64,000 bases of DNA. Origin: an uncultured Alphaproteobacteria bacterium. GTDB taxonomy: Bacteria; Pseudomonadota; Alphaproteobacteria; Puniceispirillales; UBA1172. The position numbers and the translations under genes are program-made. The number at the start of each line of letters is the position of its first letter. Within the stretch, counting starts at the first letter, position 1. Below, piece after piece: positions 28,301-37,357 of the stretch. The stretch is taken from NCBI GenBank assembly GCA_958431225.1, contig OY288107.1:62001-126000 (forward strand), written 5' to 3'. The notes beneath the pieces are model-generated. The model was not told the DNA's origin, did not search any database, and saw nothing but the letters and a program-made list of their open reading frames with translations.

Positions 28301-31300
28301 GTATTCAAAATTGCCGTAAGATGTTGTCGCTATCAACAGATTTTCCGCCGCATTTTCCGCAGTCGTAATGACATTGCCGCCGATGATGTAATAGTTTTCG
28401 GGGGTGTCGCCCGCCCAAGGGGTGGTCGCAGTGGTCGCAATAGTGCCGTCGGCGTTTAGGGTGGTTTCGTAAAATTCGCCATCGGTGCCTATGGTGAAAT
28501 AGGCGTCCAAGATGGTGTCATAGGCAACAGGGCTACCCGCTATGTGCGCGGGGAGTCCGGTAGCGGTGGCACCAGTTGAGTCAGTGATGGGGGTGTTGTA
28601 GTCGGCGATGACCGTGGAAGAAACGCCCGCATCATCACTATAAGAATATACGCCACTGCTATTGCGCCCGATTATGAGTTCAACATCTTTCGTGGTGGTT
28701 GTGCCGTCTTTGTTGATGGTTAAAGTGAAGGTTTCAGTAAGCGTCCCCGTCCCTTGAATCGCATTATTCAGCGTGTAGCTCCAAGTCGTGCCATCGGGGC
28801 TGATGGTCACAACCCCATGCATTGTCGCACTCGCCGTCACCATAGCATCGGCACCAGCATCATCGTTGTAGAAGGTGGTTAGGATGGTAACGCTCGGGTC
28901 GCGGTAGCGGGGGATGCTTGGGGTTACTTCGGGGAAGAAGTCTAAAAAGTTGAAGGTGGCGACGAAATCCGTGCCGATGCCACTAGCACTCTGCCCACCT
29001 ATGTTATAGGTAAATCCTTGCGTGCTGAAATTGTAGTTGACGGTGAGGGTAAATGTTTTGGTAATCGGGTCACTGCCATCCGCCGGCGTGTAGGTCAGCA
29101 TGACACCGGGCAGAGTCGATGTAGTACCGCCAGGAGTGCTTTTAGCCGATATGGAAAGTGTCTTGCTTGCATCATCGGTTGAAAAATCAATTAGTATTTC
29201 GTTGGCACTCACGGCAATCGCGTAATCGGCAGTATAGATGGTCTCTTCGGTGATCGTGCCGTCGGCGTTGGTGATTTGCAATACAAAAACTTCCCCGGGC
29301 ACATCGGCGTTGCCTAGTGCTATGGTGTCGGGGTCGTCCTCGTCTATGTTGTATTGCCATGCGCCGCTTGCTACATTGTAGGTCAGGGTGCCGTATTCGC
29401 CCTCGGCGGTGATGGTGGTTTTGTCGGTGGGGATAGGGTTAATGCGCGCGCCGTTTGCATCAGCGAAAAATACCCCATGCTGATCGCGGGATATGGTGAA
29501 GGTTTCGGCTACATTTATTGGCACCTGTTGCCCCGCCACATTGATGGTTAGGGCGAAATTGTCGGTTAGGGTTGCGCCGATTTCTAACGCTTTGACGGCT
29601 TCATTTTGCGGGTCAAGGTGATAGCGCCAAATGCCAGTGTTTAATTCAAACAACAACACGCCATATTCCACATCATCGGTGAGGCTGTGGGTGCGTCCGG
29701 CGGGGTTGGTGGCGGTGAAACGACCATCCATGAGCGAGGAGCTGAAATCGGTGGCTATGCGGATGTATGATACCGCCTCGGCATCGCTAGGGGTGGCAAT
29801 TTCCGTATCGGTCGCGTCAGTGAAAGTAAAGCCATCGGCGTCGCGGGTTATTTTTATGGTGATGGTGGTGGTGACGTCATCGGCTAGCATTTGGCTACCG
29901 GTGATGATGATAGTGTCGGTGAGCGTCTCGCCTACCGCTAGTGCCGCAACCGCCGCATGCGCTTCGTTGAAATCGTAATCCCATTTTAGCGTGTCGGCAT
30001 CAATGGTGAGTGTGCCGTATTCGGCGGCGTCGGTTATGGTGTGGGTGGCTTCTAGTCCCGGGATGGTTTCCGTAATCGGTAGCAAGGTAAAGGTGTTGGG
30101 GTCATCGCCGTAAGGTTGCTGTGCGCCATCGTTCAAAGTATAGTACCTCGCATTATTATCCAATCTTTGCCCATAGTTGAATGCAATCTCCACATCCTCA
30201 ATAGGCGCAATGTTCGCATCGGTTGGCGTGATGGTGAGGGTGAATGTGTCGCTGGTTGATGTGCCAGGAATAAAAAGAATGCCCGGGTCAGGCGTGTAGG
30301 TAAAGGTGTTGGCGGTGGCGTCAATGGTTAGTTTTGCATTGTTGCTGAATGTCCAAGTGCCAGTCCCCGCATTAAATGTCGGGGCTGTGCCAGAATCAAC
30401 GGTGACCGTCACGGCGTAGGGTGTTGTTGTTGGCGCATTCACCGTCCCGCTTAGCTCGTCTTCGGTTAGGATGGTTATGTCGGTTATGTCGGCTGTGGGT
30501 ATGCCGTGGTTTATTGTGCCGGTTTGGGCGGCGGGGGTTTGGGTTTCAAAATCGGCGAAGATTGGGTTTAGGTTGCCGCTTGCCTCAATGTAGGTGAGGT
30601 CGGGGCGGTTGTAGATGATGGGGACTTCGGCGGTTTGGCGTGCGCCGTCTTGGTCGGTGTATTCAAAGACGATGATTTCCGCCAAACGTTCATCGGCTTG
30701 GATTTGGGTTAGTAAATCGCCCGTCAGGTCGCCATAGACCCAACCTTGTGCCGCCAATGTTTCCACAACGGCGATGGTGTCGGGGTCGCTGTGGTCTAGC
30801 TCATAATTCCAGCTGTTGCCGATGGCATCATATTCCATCGTGCCATATTTGCCGCGGATGATGTAGCCGACGGCGTAGCTCGTGGTGTCGGTGCTTGTCG
30901 TGGCTATGTCGTACGAATCAGCATTGCGGGTTATGGTTATGTCAATGGTGCGGGTTTCTTTTGTGCCATTTACCGAACCTGTTATGATAATCGTGTCGGT
31001 TAGGGTTGCGCCTATCTGCATTCCCGCGACCAGACCATTATAGTAGTTGAGAGCGTAAGTCCAGTCGCGGGAACCCCTATCAAAATTGAAAGTGCCGTAT
31101 TCCGCACCATCGGTGACGGTGTAAATGGTCGGGAAGTCAATAGCAAGGGTCACGTTTAGATTGGGGACGAAAGGCACTCTTACGCCATCGCCAAGGTCGT
31201 GATAATACCCATTAGCGTCGCGCCCGAATATCACATCAATCACCCCGACAAAATCCGTCCCGCCACCTGTTGGCGTCAGCGTGACCGTGATGCTTTCCGT

Positions 31301-34300
31301 AACTTCCTCGCCAATTTCAGGGCGGTCAGCAGTATTGAGCCTGTATGACAAAAATCCGTTGCCCCCAGCATTAACGCTTGCAATCGTCCCCAAAGTGGCA
31401 GTCGCAGTCCCAGTCACCGTTGAAAAATCGGTCGGGGGCGTTGCTGTGCTTTCCACCGCATTGACCGCACCGCCCAATACGCTTACCTCTACCTCCTCTG
31501 CCGTTCCGCTGTCGGTGTCTATTTGTACATTTACGCCTCGGGGGATGGTGATTTTTTGGGTCTCTGTGGTGGTGGAGCCGGTGCTCGTGAGCGTGAAGCC
31601 GTCGGCATCGCGCCCTATCATTATGGTGATGGTGCGGTCGGTTTCCGTGCCTGCCGCCGTGCCGGTCACAGTGATGGTCTCGGTGAGTTCCGCACCCGCC
31701 GCTAAATTGGCAACATCCCTAATGGTCGTATCAAGATCATAACTCCATGCACCTGTATCGGTATCAAGCGTGAAAACACCATACTCCGAAGCATCATCAG
31801 GGTCTATGTCGTAGGTGGGGGCGCCAGCGTTTTTGAATGTGCCTGAATGTTTTACGGTGTGGGAGGCGACATCCACCCGAACGCCATCAAAGTTATAATA
31901 GAAACCATCAGCATCACGCCCATATACAACATCAAGCGTTTCCGTTAATGCCGTGGCACTCGGATATTGGGTCGCGTCCGGGGTCAGCGTGAAAGTGACG
32001 GTTTCAGAAACAGATGACCCCACTGCCCCAAATAAAAGACCATTATAAGTCCAAGTGTGGGTAGCCGAATCAAATGTAATTTCCGAAGGGACAATGACGG
32101 TCGCGCTACTAGTGAAACCCGCCGTATAATCACCCGCAGTCAGCCACGCCGGCAGTTCAACCGCCACCGCACCGCCAATAATCGGCTTATCTAGCACCAC
32201 TAGACCCGCCTCAAAGACGCCATCAACCTGCCCGGCTTTGTCAGGGAAGGCGTATTGGATAGCTGTGTCCTCTTGCGCCGCGCCGGCAACGATATTTACC
32301 ACATCCAAGGCAAGGCTGTAACGAATCGGTGTCGCATCAACATCCCTGCCCGATACCAAAATGTCTAGCGTGAGACCGCCAGAATACGCGGCTAAATCAC
32401 CCGCACTGCCTACAAAATACAGGGTAGAACCATCAATGCGGAACACACCGCCTAAACCCGCAGGGAGCGTATCCGCCGCTAAATGATATTCCGCATCGCT
32501 CGCCAAAATGCGCCCACCCCAACTGCTCGCCAAGGGCGGGAACGGCAAACGCACCGAATCAGAAACACCGCCATCAAGAAGCAAATCATCCGTATAAGAT
32601 GGCGGGGAAATGCGCGCCCCCGCATCATCTATGAAATACAAGGTTTCAGACGCGCCATAGATGTTTATGTCTATGGTCTTCGCATAGGTGCTGCCCGTGG
32701 GGAGCGTGAATTCTATGGCGATGCTTTCGGTTAGGCGCGCGATGTCGTCCAAGGATTGGACGGCGGCGGCGTTGTTGGAAATGCTGTATGTCCAGCTGTC
32801 GGTGGCTAGGTCATAGGTGAAAGTGCCATGCCTCGTGGTTGCCGTTAAGGTGTTGGCGTCTTCATCATGCACTACGGCGGTTGCCGTGCCAGCATCGGTG
32901 CGGATGGTAACCGCGCTATCGCCTATGAATTTGTTCTCAAGGGTGATTCGCCCCTCGGCGATTAGATTGCCCGAATCGGTATCAACATCCGCATCCTTTA
33001 TTAGATTCGCCGATAGGTCGCCAGTGATTTCGCTGCCCTCCACCAAATCTAGGACGTTTATGGTGAATTCTAGCGTGTTGGAGACTTGGTTGGCGGTTTC
33101 AAGCCCCACATATAGGGTGATTGTGCCGTCTTTGATGATCTCGCGGTTGAATGATTCGCCGGGTTTCAAAACCAGCTGCCATTCGGTAGCAAGCTGATTC
33201 GGGTTAGCCATTTGGAATTTATCGGCAAACGCGCCCTTAATCACCCAATCAGCGGCGGTTATCGGTGCATTCTGCGAACCGCCTATGTCAATCGTCGCAA
33301 CAATAGCGGTCGGGGTATAGATGGTGTATTGGCTCGAATCAAAATTGTCGGCACCGATGGCGTGAAGGTCGGCTTGCCCAAGCGGGTAGTCTAGCACCGC
33401 AGACGGATTTTCATTTGCCACCAAATATTGATCGGCATCCTGCCCCTCAACATTCTCATGGATGGTGTAGGCGGTGCGGGACGGCGTTAGGGTCAAATCG
33501 GGGGTGGCGGGGGAAACGTCTATGGTCAGTTTTACCTCGGTGGTGCCGGTGTCGGTGATTACATGAACCGTTAGCGTATAGGTGTCGATGGGTAGCGGGG
33601 TCAAAGCATCGGCGGTGGTGAAACGCACAAACCCTGTCTCATCAATGGTGAAAACGCCTATGGTATTTTGGTTGCTATCCAACAAACGCGCCGTGGATAA
33701 CCCGCCCAATACCTGAATTTCCTTACCGCCTATGGTGATTGTTTCAAGCTCGGGGAAAACGAAACGCACATCTTTGGCGGTGGGGTCTAATAGGTGGATG
33801 CGCCCCACATCACGATCAAACGCGTCTATGGTGAAAGTGTAGTCTATGGCGGTGGTGGCTGTGTTCGGGTCAAATACCCTGCCACCGATTGAGGTGTCGG
33901 TGCTTGTGGAGGCGATTTCATACGCATCACCATTGCGGGTTATGGCTATTTCTATGGTGCGGGTTTCGGTTGTGTCACCTACCGAAACCGCTACCATGAT
34001 AGTGTCGGTTAGGGTGCTTCCCGATACTAGCGCCGCAACCGCCGCAGCACTTTCATTGAGGTCATAAGTCCATGCGCCATTATTGACGTCCAATCTAAAT
34101 GCACCGTATTCGGCGGCATCGGTTATGGCGTAGGTGGGTTCAAAAATGGGGATGGTTTCGGTGATTGAATTCAGGGCAAAGGTGTTGGGGTCTTCGCCGT
34201 AAGGTTTCTGTTCGCCGTTCAGCCTGTAGAAAATTGTTCCATCACGCTCTTTCCCATAAGCGAGTCTAATATCCACCTCAATAGGCGCAATGGTCGTATC

Positions 34301-37249
34301 GGTTGGCGTTATGGTGATGGTGAAAGGGACGTTTAGAAACTGATCAGGAGCTGCAATAATGGACGCGCTAGGCTTGTAGGTAAAGGTGCGGGCGGCCGTG
34401 TCAAAGGTCAATGTCGCATTATCGTCAAATGTCCAAGTGCTAGTCCCCGCATCAAATGTCGGGGCGGTGCCGGAATCAACGCTCACTGTTGCCGCATAAA
34501 ACCCCGTAGTCAGCCATGCCGGCGCATCTAGCGCATCTAGCCCATTAACCACGCCATCCAAAGACGATGCCGAATCAACCGCCTGTTGGTTATATTTTTT
34601 CGCCACTAAATCAAACAAAATGTTGCGGGTGGTTCTATCGGAAGTCGCGTAATCTTCACCGGTGGCGCGGCTATATTCGAATAAAACCTGCGACATGCCT
34701 ATGATTTGCGCGTCAGGGCGCGCACCGCCTATGTAACTATTTTCATCAACGACACGCGCCAGAAAATCCGCAATATCATCGGCGGACGGGTTGGCGGCGG
34801 CCAATAATTCCGCCGCGACTTCTTCAAGGGGTTGACCCTTATCTGCGTTTTTGAACGTGCCTGAGAAGGCGGTAGGGATAGTGGGTCTGGCGCCGAGATT
34901 TACCCGCGCTCCATCATCAAGGATATAATAGAAACCATTCGCATCATGCCCATGTTCAACTTTAATCGTTTCGGTTTCAGCCGCGATGTTCGTATCGGTC
35001 GGCGTCTGGGTGATGGTAAAGGTTTCCGTAAAGGAGTTCCCCTGCGAAAGCCCATTCGTGATCGTATAAGTCCAAGCATTAGTAGACGCATCAACGGCAA
35101 ATGAGCGTATCAATGAGGGTGTAATTTCAGTGGTATCGCTTGCAAAAGTCGCCGTGTAATCTCCCGAAGTCAGCCAAGTCGGCACTTCAAATTGTTCCGC
35201 ACGGCGCACCAGCAAATCCGTCAATGGCGAGGCTATATGATTGACGCCAGCAGTCGGGAGCGAACGATAAATCACCGACGGCAAAGGCGCACCACTCGCG
35301 CCATCAAGCGCATTAGTAAGGTCGGCTTCAAAACCCATGCCATTGAGCGCAGTCGGCAAAATGTCCGTATAACCACTCGCGCCAGTGATGAAGCCTTTGC
35401 CAGTGACGAAATCCGATTCATCGCCATAACGCAAATCCTGTGAGGCAATTTCATGCAGCGCAAGGAAACCATCGCCGTTGAGATCGTCAGTGTGGGAAGG
35501 GATGGCAACGGGATGAATATTAGGGAGAAGAGAATACGCGCCCGTCATGTCCGTATAACCACGCGCGCCAGTCACGCCCACAAAAGCATCAAAATAAATG
35601 CCCGCACCCTGCACAGCACCATCACCACCAAAAACACGCACCGCACCAGTAGGCGTGGGGTCCTCGGGTTCGGGTTCTGGTTCTGGCTCTGGCTCTGGGT
35701 CAGGTCCGGGGGGGTCAACCGGATCAATCGGATCAATCGGGTCAATGGGGTCAACCATCTCACGGACATCATTGACCGTGATGACAAGGTCTAAAATGTT
35801 GGAACGGGCATTGGTGCCGTCGGCTTCAATGAAAACGCTTAGCCTGATTTCGGCTTGACCTTGGGAACGGGGGAGGCTTTCATAATCTAGCGATTCGCCA
35901 GCGCGCAGTTTTAGATTCCATGTGTTCGGCGCACTGCCCTGCACCATCTCAAATTTATCAACGATGCCTCTATAAGCAACGCCGTAAAACGCATCAATAA
36001 TCTCAATGGCGGTCACCGGGCTTTCCGTTTCAATGCCGGTGATGAGTACCGCACCAGCCTCATTTTCATCAATGCTGGCAGTGCCATCGGTGCCGGGGGC
36101 TAAAGATAGTTGAATGGCGGATTCTACGGTGACGGTGACGGTGACCGTGGTTGAACCGCTGCTGCTTGCGACTCTGACCGTTAATGTGGTGTCGCCTGTG
36201 TCCGGGGTTCTGCCATTAACGACCGAAATAACGCCGCGATTGTTGATGGTGTAATCGCCATCGGCGTTGCCGCCAGTGATTCTGTAGGTTAGCGTCTCAC
36301 CGGTGGGGGAGATGGCATTGACTAGCACGACATGCGCATCATGCTCGCCTATGGTTACGGCGATGGCAGGGGTGGCATCGGTAGGGTCATCATCCAAAAT
36401 AACCGGGTTTGTTGTTGCGCCATCAGTTTCGGCGGTTTCAATCACCTCAATAATCGTGCGTACATCTACGATTAGCGTGGTGGTGGGGGTTTCAGATGCG
36501 CCGACATTTTCCACCTTATCTGCGGCTAGATATTTTGACAATGCCCCAACACGCGCATCGTAATTTATACCATCTATATCATAGCTGGCGGGGTTGAAAA
36601 TGGCGTTTAATAGGTCTTGGACCGCATCATTTATTGGCGGGGTGCCGTCTCGGGTTAAAATTTCCCTAACCACCTCTGCGGCTGTGCCGCCGTGCCGTGC
36701 TAGAAAATCCGTGATGGGTGAAGCGAAAAACTGCCCATCAGGGCCGGCGATGGCACGATATTGACCTTCTAATTCCTGCCCCGTTGCCGAATCAGTCGCA
36801 CCATCAACGAAAGCAATAAAGGGAACATTACGCAAATCGGCAGGAATCCCCGACACACGACCGTGCGCATCGGTGACGAACTCAAGCCCCATCCGATTTT
36901 GCGCCTCAATATCATCCGCATCCACATCGCCATCATTGTTCATATCAAAATAAACCCGCGCGCCTTGCACCGGACTGACAATGCCGCCCCTGCCGCCGCC
37001 GCCATCGCCGCCATCGCCGCCGCCTATGCCTAGAAATTCCTCAACATCTTCAATCGCGTCCGTAACATCGCCCGCAGAGCAAGCCGCTAGCACAACACCC
37101 GATAGCGTCCAGACGGATGCCGTCATGCCTGAGTTGCCTAAAGCTTTGCGCCTTTTGGTTGGTTTGTCCCCACTATCGCTAACCGCATGCTTCTGCTCGA
37201 GCAGATTTTCATCCAGTTTGCCGTCCATTTTGGTTATTTCATTAGGCAT
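22310..37249 (-). CDS. Giant VCBS/cadherin/RTX adhesin with lipobox-like start (4979 aa)
   Basis: Probable surface adhesin and the largest gene in the window. The signal SGMTASVWTLSGVVLAAC ends at Cys57; a Gly linker and SPVQGARVYFDMNNDGD follow, with IGEHDAHVV near residue 290. An acidic/proline linker (DPIDPIDP, PEPEPEP) at about 498-526 leads to a second copy of the YFDAF...ASPLTDLL module. Residues about 900-4000 are VCBS-like repeats, recognisable by EYGTxxxDxxTxxWxYxLD followed by AVxxLxxGxxLTDTIxIT. Cadherin-like domains come next (LDYDTAESHTLTI). Two short RTX patches (GGAGDDEI near 4400, GGEGNDII near 4800) are followed by a last domain ending IVDLI. A lipoprotein-type start together with an RTX end is unusual. 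ATG start with AAAAGGGGA upstream. Confidence 0.87.
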   Translation of the reverse strand: MPNEITKMDGKLDENLLEQKHAVSDSGDKPTKRRKALGNSGMTASVWTLSGVVLAACSAGDVTDAIEDVEEFLGIGGGDGGDGGGGRGGIVSPVQGARVYFDMNNDGDVDADDIEAQNRMGLEFVTDAHGRVSGIPADLRNVPFIAFVDGATDSATGQELEGQYRAIAGPDGQFFASPITDFLARHGGTAAEVVREILTRDGTPPINDAVQDLLNAIFNPASYDIDGINYDARVGALSKYLAADKVENVGASETPTTTLIVDVRTIIEVIETAETDGATTNPVILDDDPTDATPAIAVTIGEHDAHVVLVNAISPTGETLTYRITGGNADGDYTINNRGVISVVNGRTPDTGDTTLTVRVASSSGSTTVTVTVTVESAIQLSLAPGTDGTASIDENEAGAVLITGIETESPVTAIEIIDAFYGVAYRGIVDKFEMVQGSAPNTWNLKLRAGESLDYESLPRSQGQAEIRLSVFIEADGTNARSNILDLVITVNDVREMVDPIDPIDPIDPVDPPGPDPEPEPEPEPEPEDPTPTGAVRVFGGDGAVQGAGIYFDAFVGVTGARGYTDMTGAYSLLPNIHPVAIPSHTDDLNGDGFLALHEIASQDLRYGDESDFVTGKGFITGASGYTDILPTALNGMGFEADLTNALDGASGAPLPSVIYRSLPTAGVNHIASPLTDLLVRRAEQFEVPTWLTSGDYTATFASDTTEITPSLIRSFAVDASTNAWTYTITNGLSQGNSFTETFTITQTPTDTNIAAETETIKVEHGHDANGFYYILDDGARVNLGARPTIPTAFSGTFKNADKGQPLEEVAAELLAAANPSADDIADFLARVVDENSYIGGARPDAQIIGMSQVLFEYSRATGEDYATSDRTTRNILFDLVAKKYNQQAVDSASSLDGVVNGLDALDAPAWLTTGFYAATVSVDSGTAPTFDAGTSTWTFDDNATLTFDTAARTFTYKPSASIIAAPDQFLNVPFTITITPTDTTIAPIEVDIRLAYGKERDGTIFYRLNGEQKPYGEDPNTFALNSITETIPIFEPTYAITDAAEYGAFRLDVNNGAWTYDLNESAAAVAALVSGSTLTDTIMVAVSVGDTTETRTIEIAITRNGDAYEIASTSTDTSIGGRVFDPNTATTAIDYTFTIDAFDRDVGRIHLLDPTAKDVRFVFPELETITIGGKEIQVLGGLSTARLLDSNQNTIGVFTIDETGFVRFTTADALTPLPIDTYTLTVHVITDTGTTEVKLTIDVSPATPDLTLTPSRTAYTIHENVEGQDADQYLVANENPSAVLDYPLGQADLHAIGADNFDSSQYTIYTPTAIVATIDIGGSQNAPITAADWVIKGAFADKFQMANPNQLATEWQLVLKPGESFNREIIKDGTITLYVGLETANQVSNTLEFTINVLDLVEGSEITGDLSANLIKDADVDTDSGNLIAEGRITLENKFIGDSAVTIRTDAGTATAVVHDEDANTLTATTRHGTFTYDLATDSWTYSISNNAAAVQSLDDIARLTESIAIEFTLPTGSTYAKTIDINIYGASETLYFIDDAGARISPPSYTDDLLLDGGVSDSVRLPFPPLASSWGGRILASDAEYHLAADTLPAGLGGVFRIDGSTLYFVGSAGDLAAYSGGLTLDILVSGRDVDATPIRYSLALDVVNIVAGAAQEDTAIQYAFPDKAGQVDGVFEAGLVVLDKPIIGGAVAVELPAWLTAGDYTAGFTSSATVIVPSEITFDSATHTWTYNGLLFGAVGSSVSETVTFTLTPDATQYPSATALTETLDVVYGRDADGFYYNFDGVRVDVASHTVKHSGTFKNAGAPTYDIDPDDASEYGVFTLDTDTGAWSYDLDTTIRDVANLAAGAELTETITVTGTAAGTETDRTITIMIGRDADGFTLTSTGSTTTETQKITIPRGVNVQIDTDSGTAEEVEVSVLGGAVNAVESTATPPTDFSTVTGTATATLGTIASVNAGGNGFLSYRLNTADRPEIGEEVTESITVTLTPTGGGTDFVGVIDVIFGRDANGYYHDLGDGVRVPFVPNLNVTLAIDFPTIYTVTDGAEYGTFNFDRGSRDWTYALNYYNGLVAGMQIGATLTDTIIITGSVNGTKETRTIDITITRNADSYDIATTSTDTTSYAVGYIIRGKYGTMEYDAIGNSWNYELDHSDPDTIAVVETLAAQGWVYGDLTGDLLTQIQADERLAEIIVFEYTDQDGARQTAEVPIIYNRPDLTYIEASGNLNPIFADFETQTPAAQTGTINHGIPTADITDITILTEDELSGTVNAPTTTPYAVTVTVDSGTAPTFNAGTGTWTFSNNAKLTIDATANTFTYTPDPGILFIPGTSTSDTFTLTITPTDANIAPIEDVEIAFNYGQRLDNNARYYTLNDGAQQPYGDDPNTFTLLPITETIPGLEATHTITDAAEYGTLTIDADTLKWDYDFNEAHAAVAALAVGETLTDTIIITGSQMLADDVTTTITIKITRDADGFTFTDATDTEIATPSDAEAVSYIRIATDFSSSLMDGRFTATNPAGRTHSLTDDVEYGVLLFELNTGIWRYHLDPQNEAVKALEIGATLTDNFALTINVAGQQVPINVAETFTISRDQHGVFFADANGARINPIPTDKTTITAEGEYGTLTYNVASGAWQYNIDEDDPDTIALGNADVPGEVFVLQITNADGTITEETIYTADYAIAVSANEILIDFSTDDASKTLSISAKSTPGGTTSTLPGVMLTYTPADGSDPITKTFTLTVNYNFSTQGFTYNIGGQSASGIGTDFVATFNFLDFFPEVTPSIPRYRDPSVTILTTFYNDDAGADAMVTASATMHGVVTISPDGTTWSYTLNNAIQGTGTLTETFTLTINKDGTTTTKDVELIIGRNSSGVYSYSDDAGVSSTVIADYNTPITDSTGATATGLPAHIAGSPVAYDTILDAYFTIGTDGEFYETTLNADGTIATTATTPWAGDTPENYYIIGGNVITTAENAAENLLIATTSYGNFEYNTETRDWRFIVDNNDPDIQALGGDDTITETIMLQFTHADGTTTTETITITINGTEEEIYFVDADGNRLDEIPADLGQTTTTEIRRTATFQGQVDAVTPQPGADYTVKINGDLSAGATLTFDTETNTWTYTNPTLNYAKVNDMVNSESVTLTITPTTGDSTTPITVPFELQIKDPLLHDGPFRSSPYYDFNGELTEILNLPGRGGVGTLIPITDAIPGLEPIYTATSGDYGSFNIDPTTGAWTYTLYNGVDAVENLGINASLTDIITVTAHHKFGGTTTEDIAITIRRDDDGIYFEQLVPTSPLTGLLDVITPVPGGSGYDAELIFHRNDIINNGIQGSVAFDETAHTFTWTAPDGYLFSGQLTDWFIFKLTPTGGDDPVEIKVAFIIGSHDGLHYQVQGLGNVFDADVVSYADNGDLNPVTLPIPGLIRYDTTTLGSYGSVEVVSDSREWFYRIDAGNADVANLAIGEILTDTITINGQHIFDGAAVTQTITVRIGRDADGIFYADENGARVGFAPLDGTLLSSIFLRDFDHAGSYYADDEDVRIPGEGADYTDSFTFDRIYFPHDASYTVTHTEFYFQLADIERGDVGAALTSGIILGNVLPEIGGDIDLNNVRVDFADSVSDTIKSLFWVSRDGTLSLAVDAGITSIGAINQALTELEDQLTLDLVISAPRDTAITLPYRVTVNFVDEVNNDKTPDMDVVIEQQVEVEITASGADDGTFTISDDGKSWSYVLDNAVLSGTFVAEDITLTIKPEGGVAYTETFTLLISNTTINNGYAYTIRDETSQTVVSATSIASYNTPIIGTFGLPAPPHIDLTQGGHLATISYYDADAYTGDIAFGLLPDSSTDDNGNIIYSGGMDAATYAAHLALLTIDEDSGQIHLQDRPPIQNPQDFRVVATVTDNGVRVAREILTIDVDGNGINLPPAFLDDDITLNLNEGATKTSAGIITTLIAVDTTPVTYAITAGNDAGLFTINGNNGRIRLAENAKLDYDTAESHTLTITASANGGTATATVTINVIDRNEGEAGYAIRQNGDMLELQQAFTDPDGVRAISYQWFTTTDDGETKTLLGEAIAVDTTTDEANAIKTSYDTTNTPAVFTSYAFHVIQAADGVLTVTADGAWSYTRNSELPMDRSDQERITIRISPEGTNEIFDRVVNLEITRDSSGDYTYTPGGETTRIPLATYNTPITGTIPLPTQPAGTVHGVTVSYTDNAGIEYDIDVLEPITPFTDRHGINNFAFYTGSINEDGTDDMLPAQLGTGGLPIGFNGVVEWRLVNDVGELVRELHGFSINDQTGGISLKTGTTLDYETTPTYNLRVRAIYNDGRGPLEEDLHIETWVIINVLDANERAPELGEVQVVENSGAIAGANLEVRGDDITAMLGSITTLAGATTGDNTLAGTTADEWIYGNAGDDEIDGGGGADHIIGGAGDDEITLSSDAGSVETIYYRFSTAGTIWTTTDGTDTITNFRRGEDRLVFLDTDGTPIDLMTFTHADNVRTTGGQLAVKPILANDEVEGVEVIFGTNKIRVEFHDSSHEVYRIYDSVADGYDYTEASKKYLGQFDGDGVPSGFLFHLSTLKDNTLLPNYFNVTSADVLISERRRHDDGVFATISATDDDASAPNNEIASYDITGGTGMELFEIDDDGGIRVAEGKGFNTEGTALTYTLTITATDSGGTPMTSAAKTITIGVEVDHLSVYDISKSGNTLTATQNTEDSDGEVAVSVMYQWFTTDGTSINRLGTLSSTNTLDTAASGNELPTGSVYGVTITYNDEAGNMGETVTIVQGIIDGGVADETLDGDATTDYIVGGLGIDTIDGKGGNDHIWGGEGNDIIKLTEAEGSVETIYYAFTSTDGAWTTTDGMDAITNFRRGEDRLIFVDEDETVISMMDFLNDANRMSDNLKVTPLFSMDKTTLTGVQIDFGDSTALTINYATASQVTVRAANQGAWETAATSYVGANAANLGDDGSLTNNALLTNYFGAEGNTNIQILDDEMIVIVDLI

Positions 37250-37357
37250 ATTAGTCCCCTTTTGTGGTCGCAGAATCAGTATTACGTGTTGAGATTAGCA
37301 AAAGCCAAATCAATCTGCAACAAATTATTGCATTTTTCTAGATATTTTTTGCGCGCA

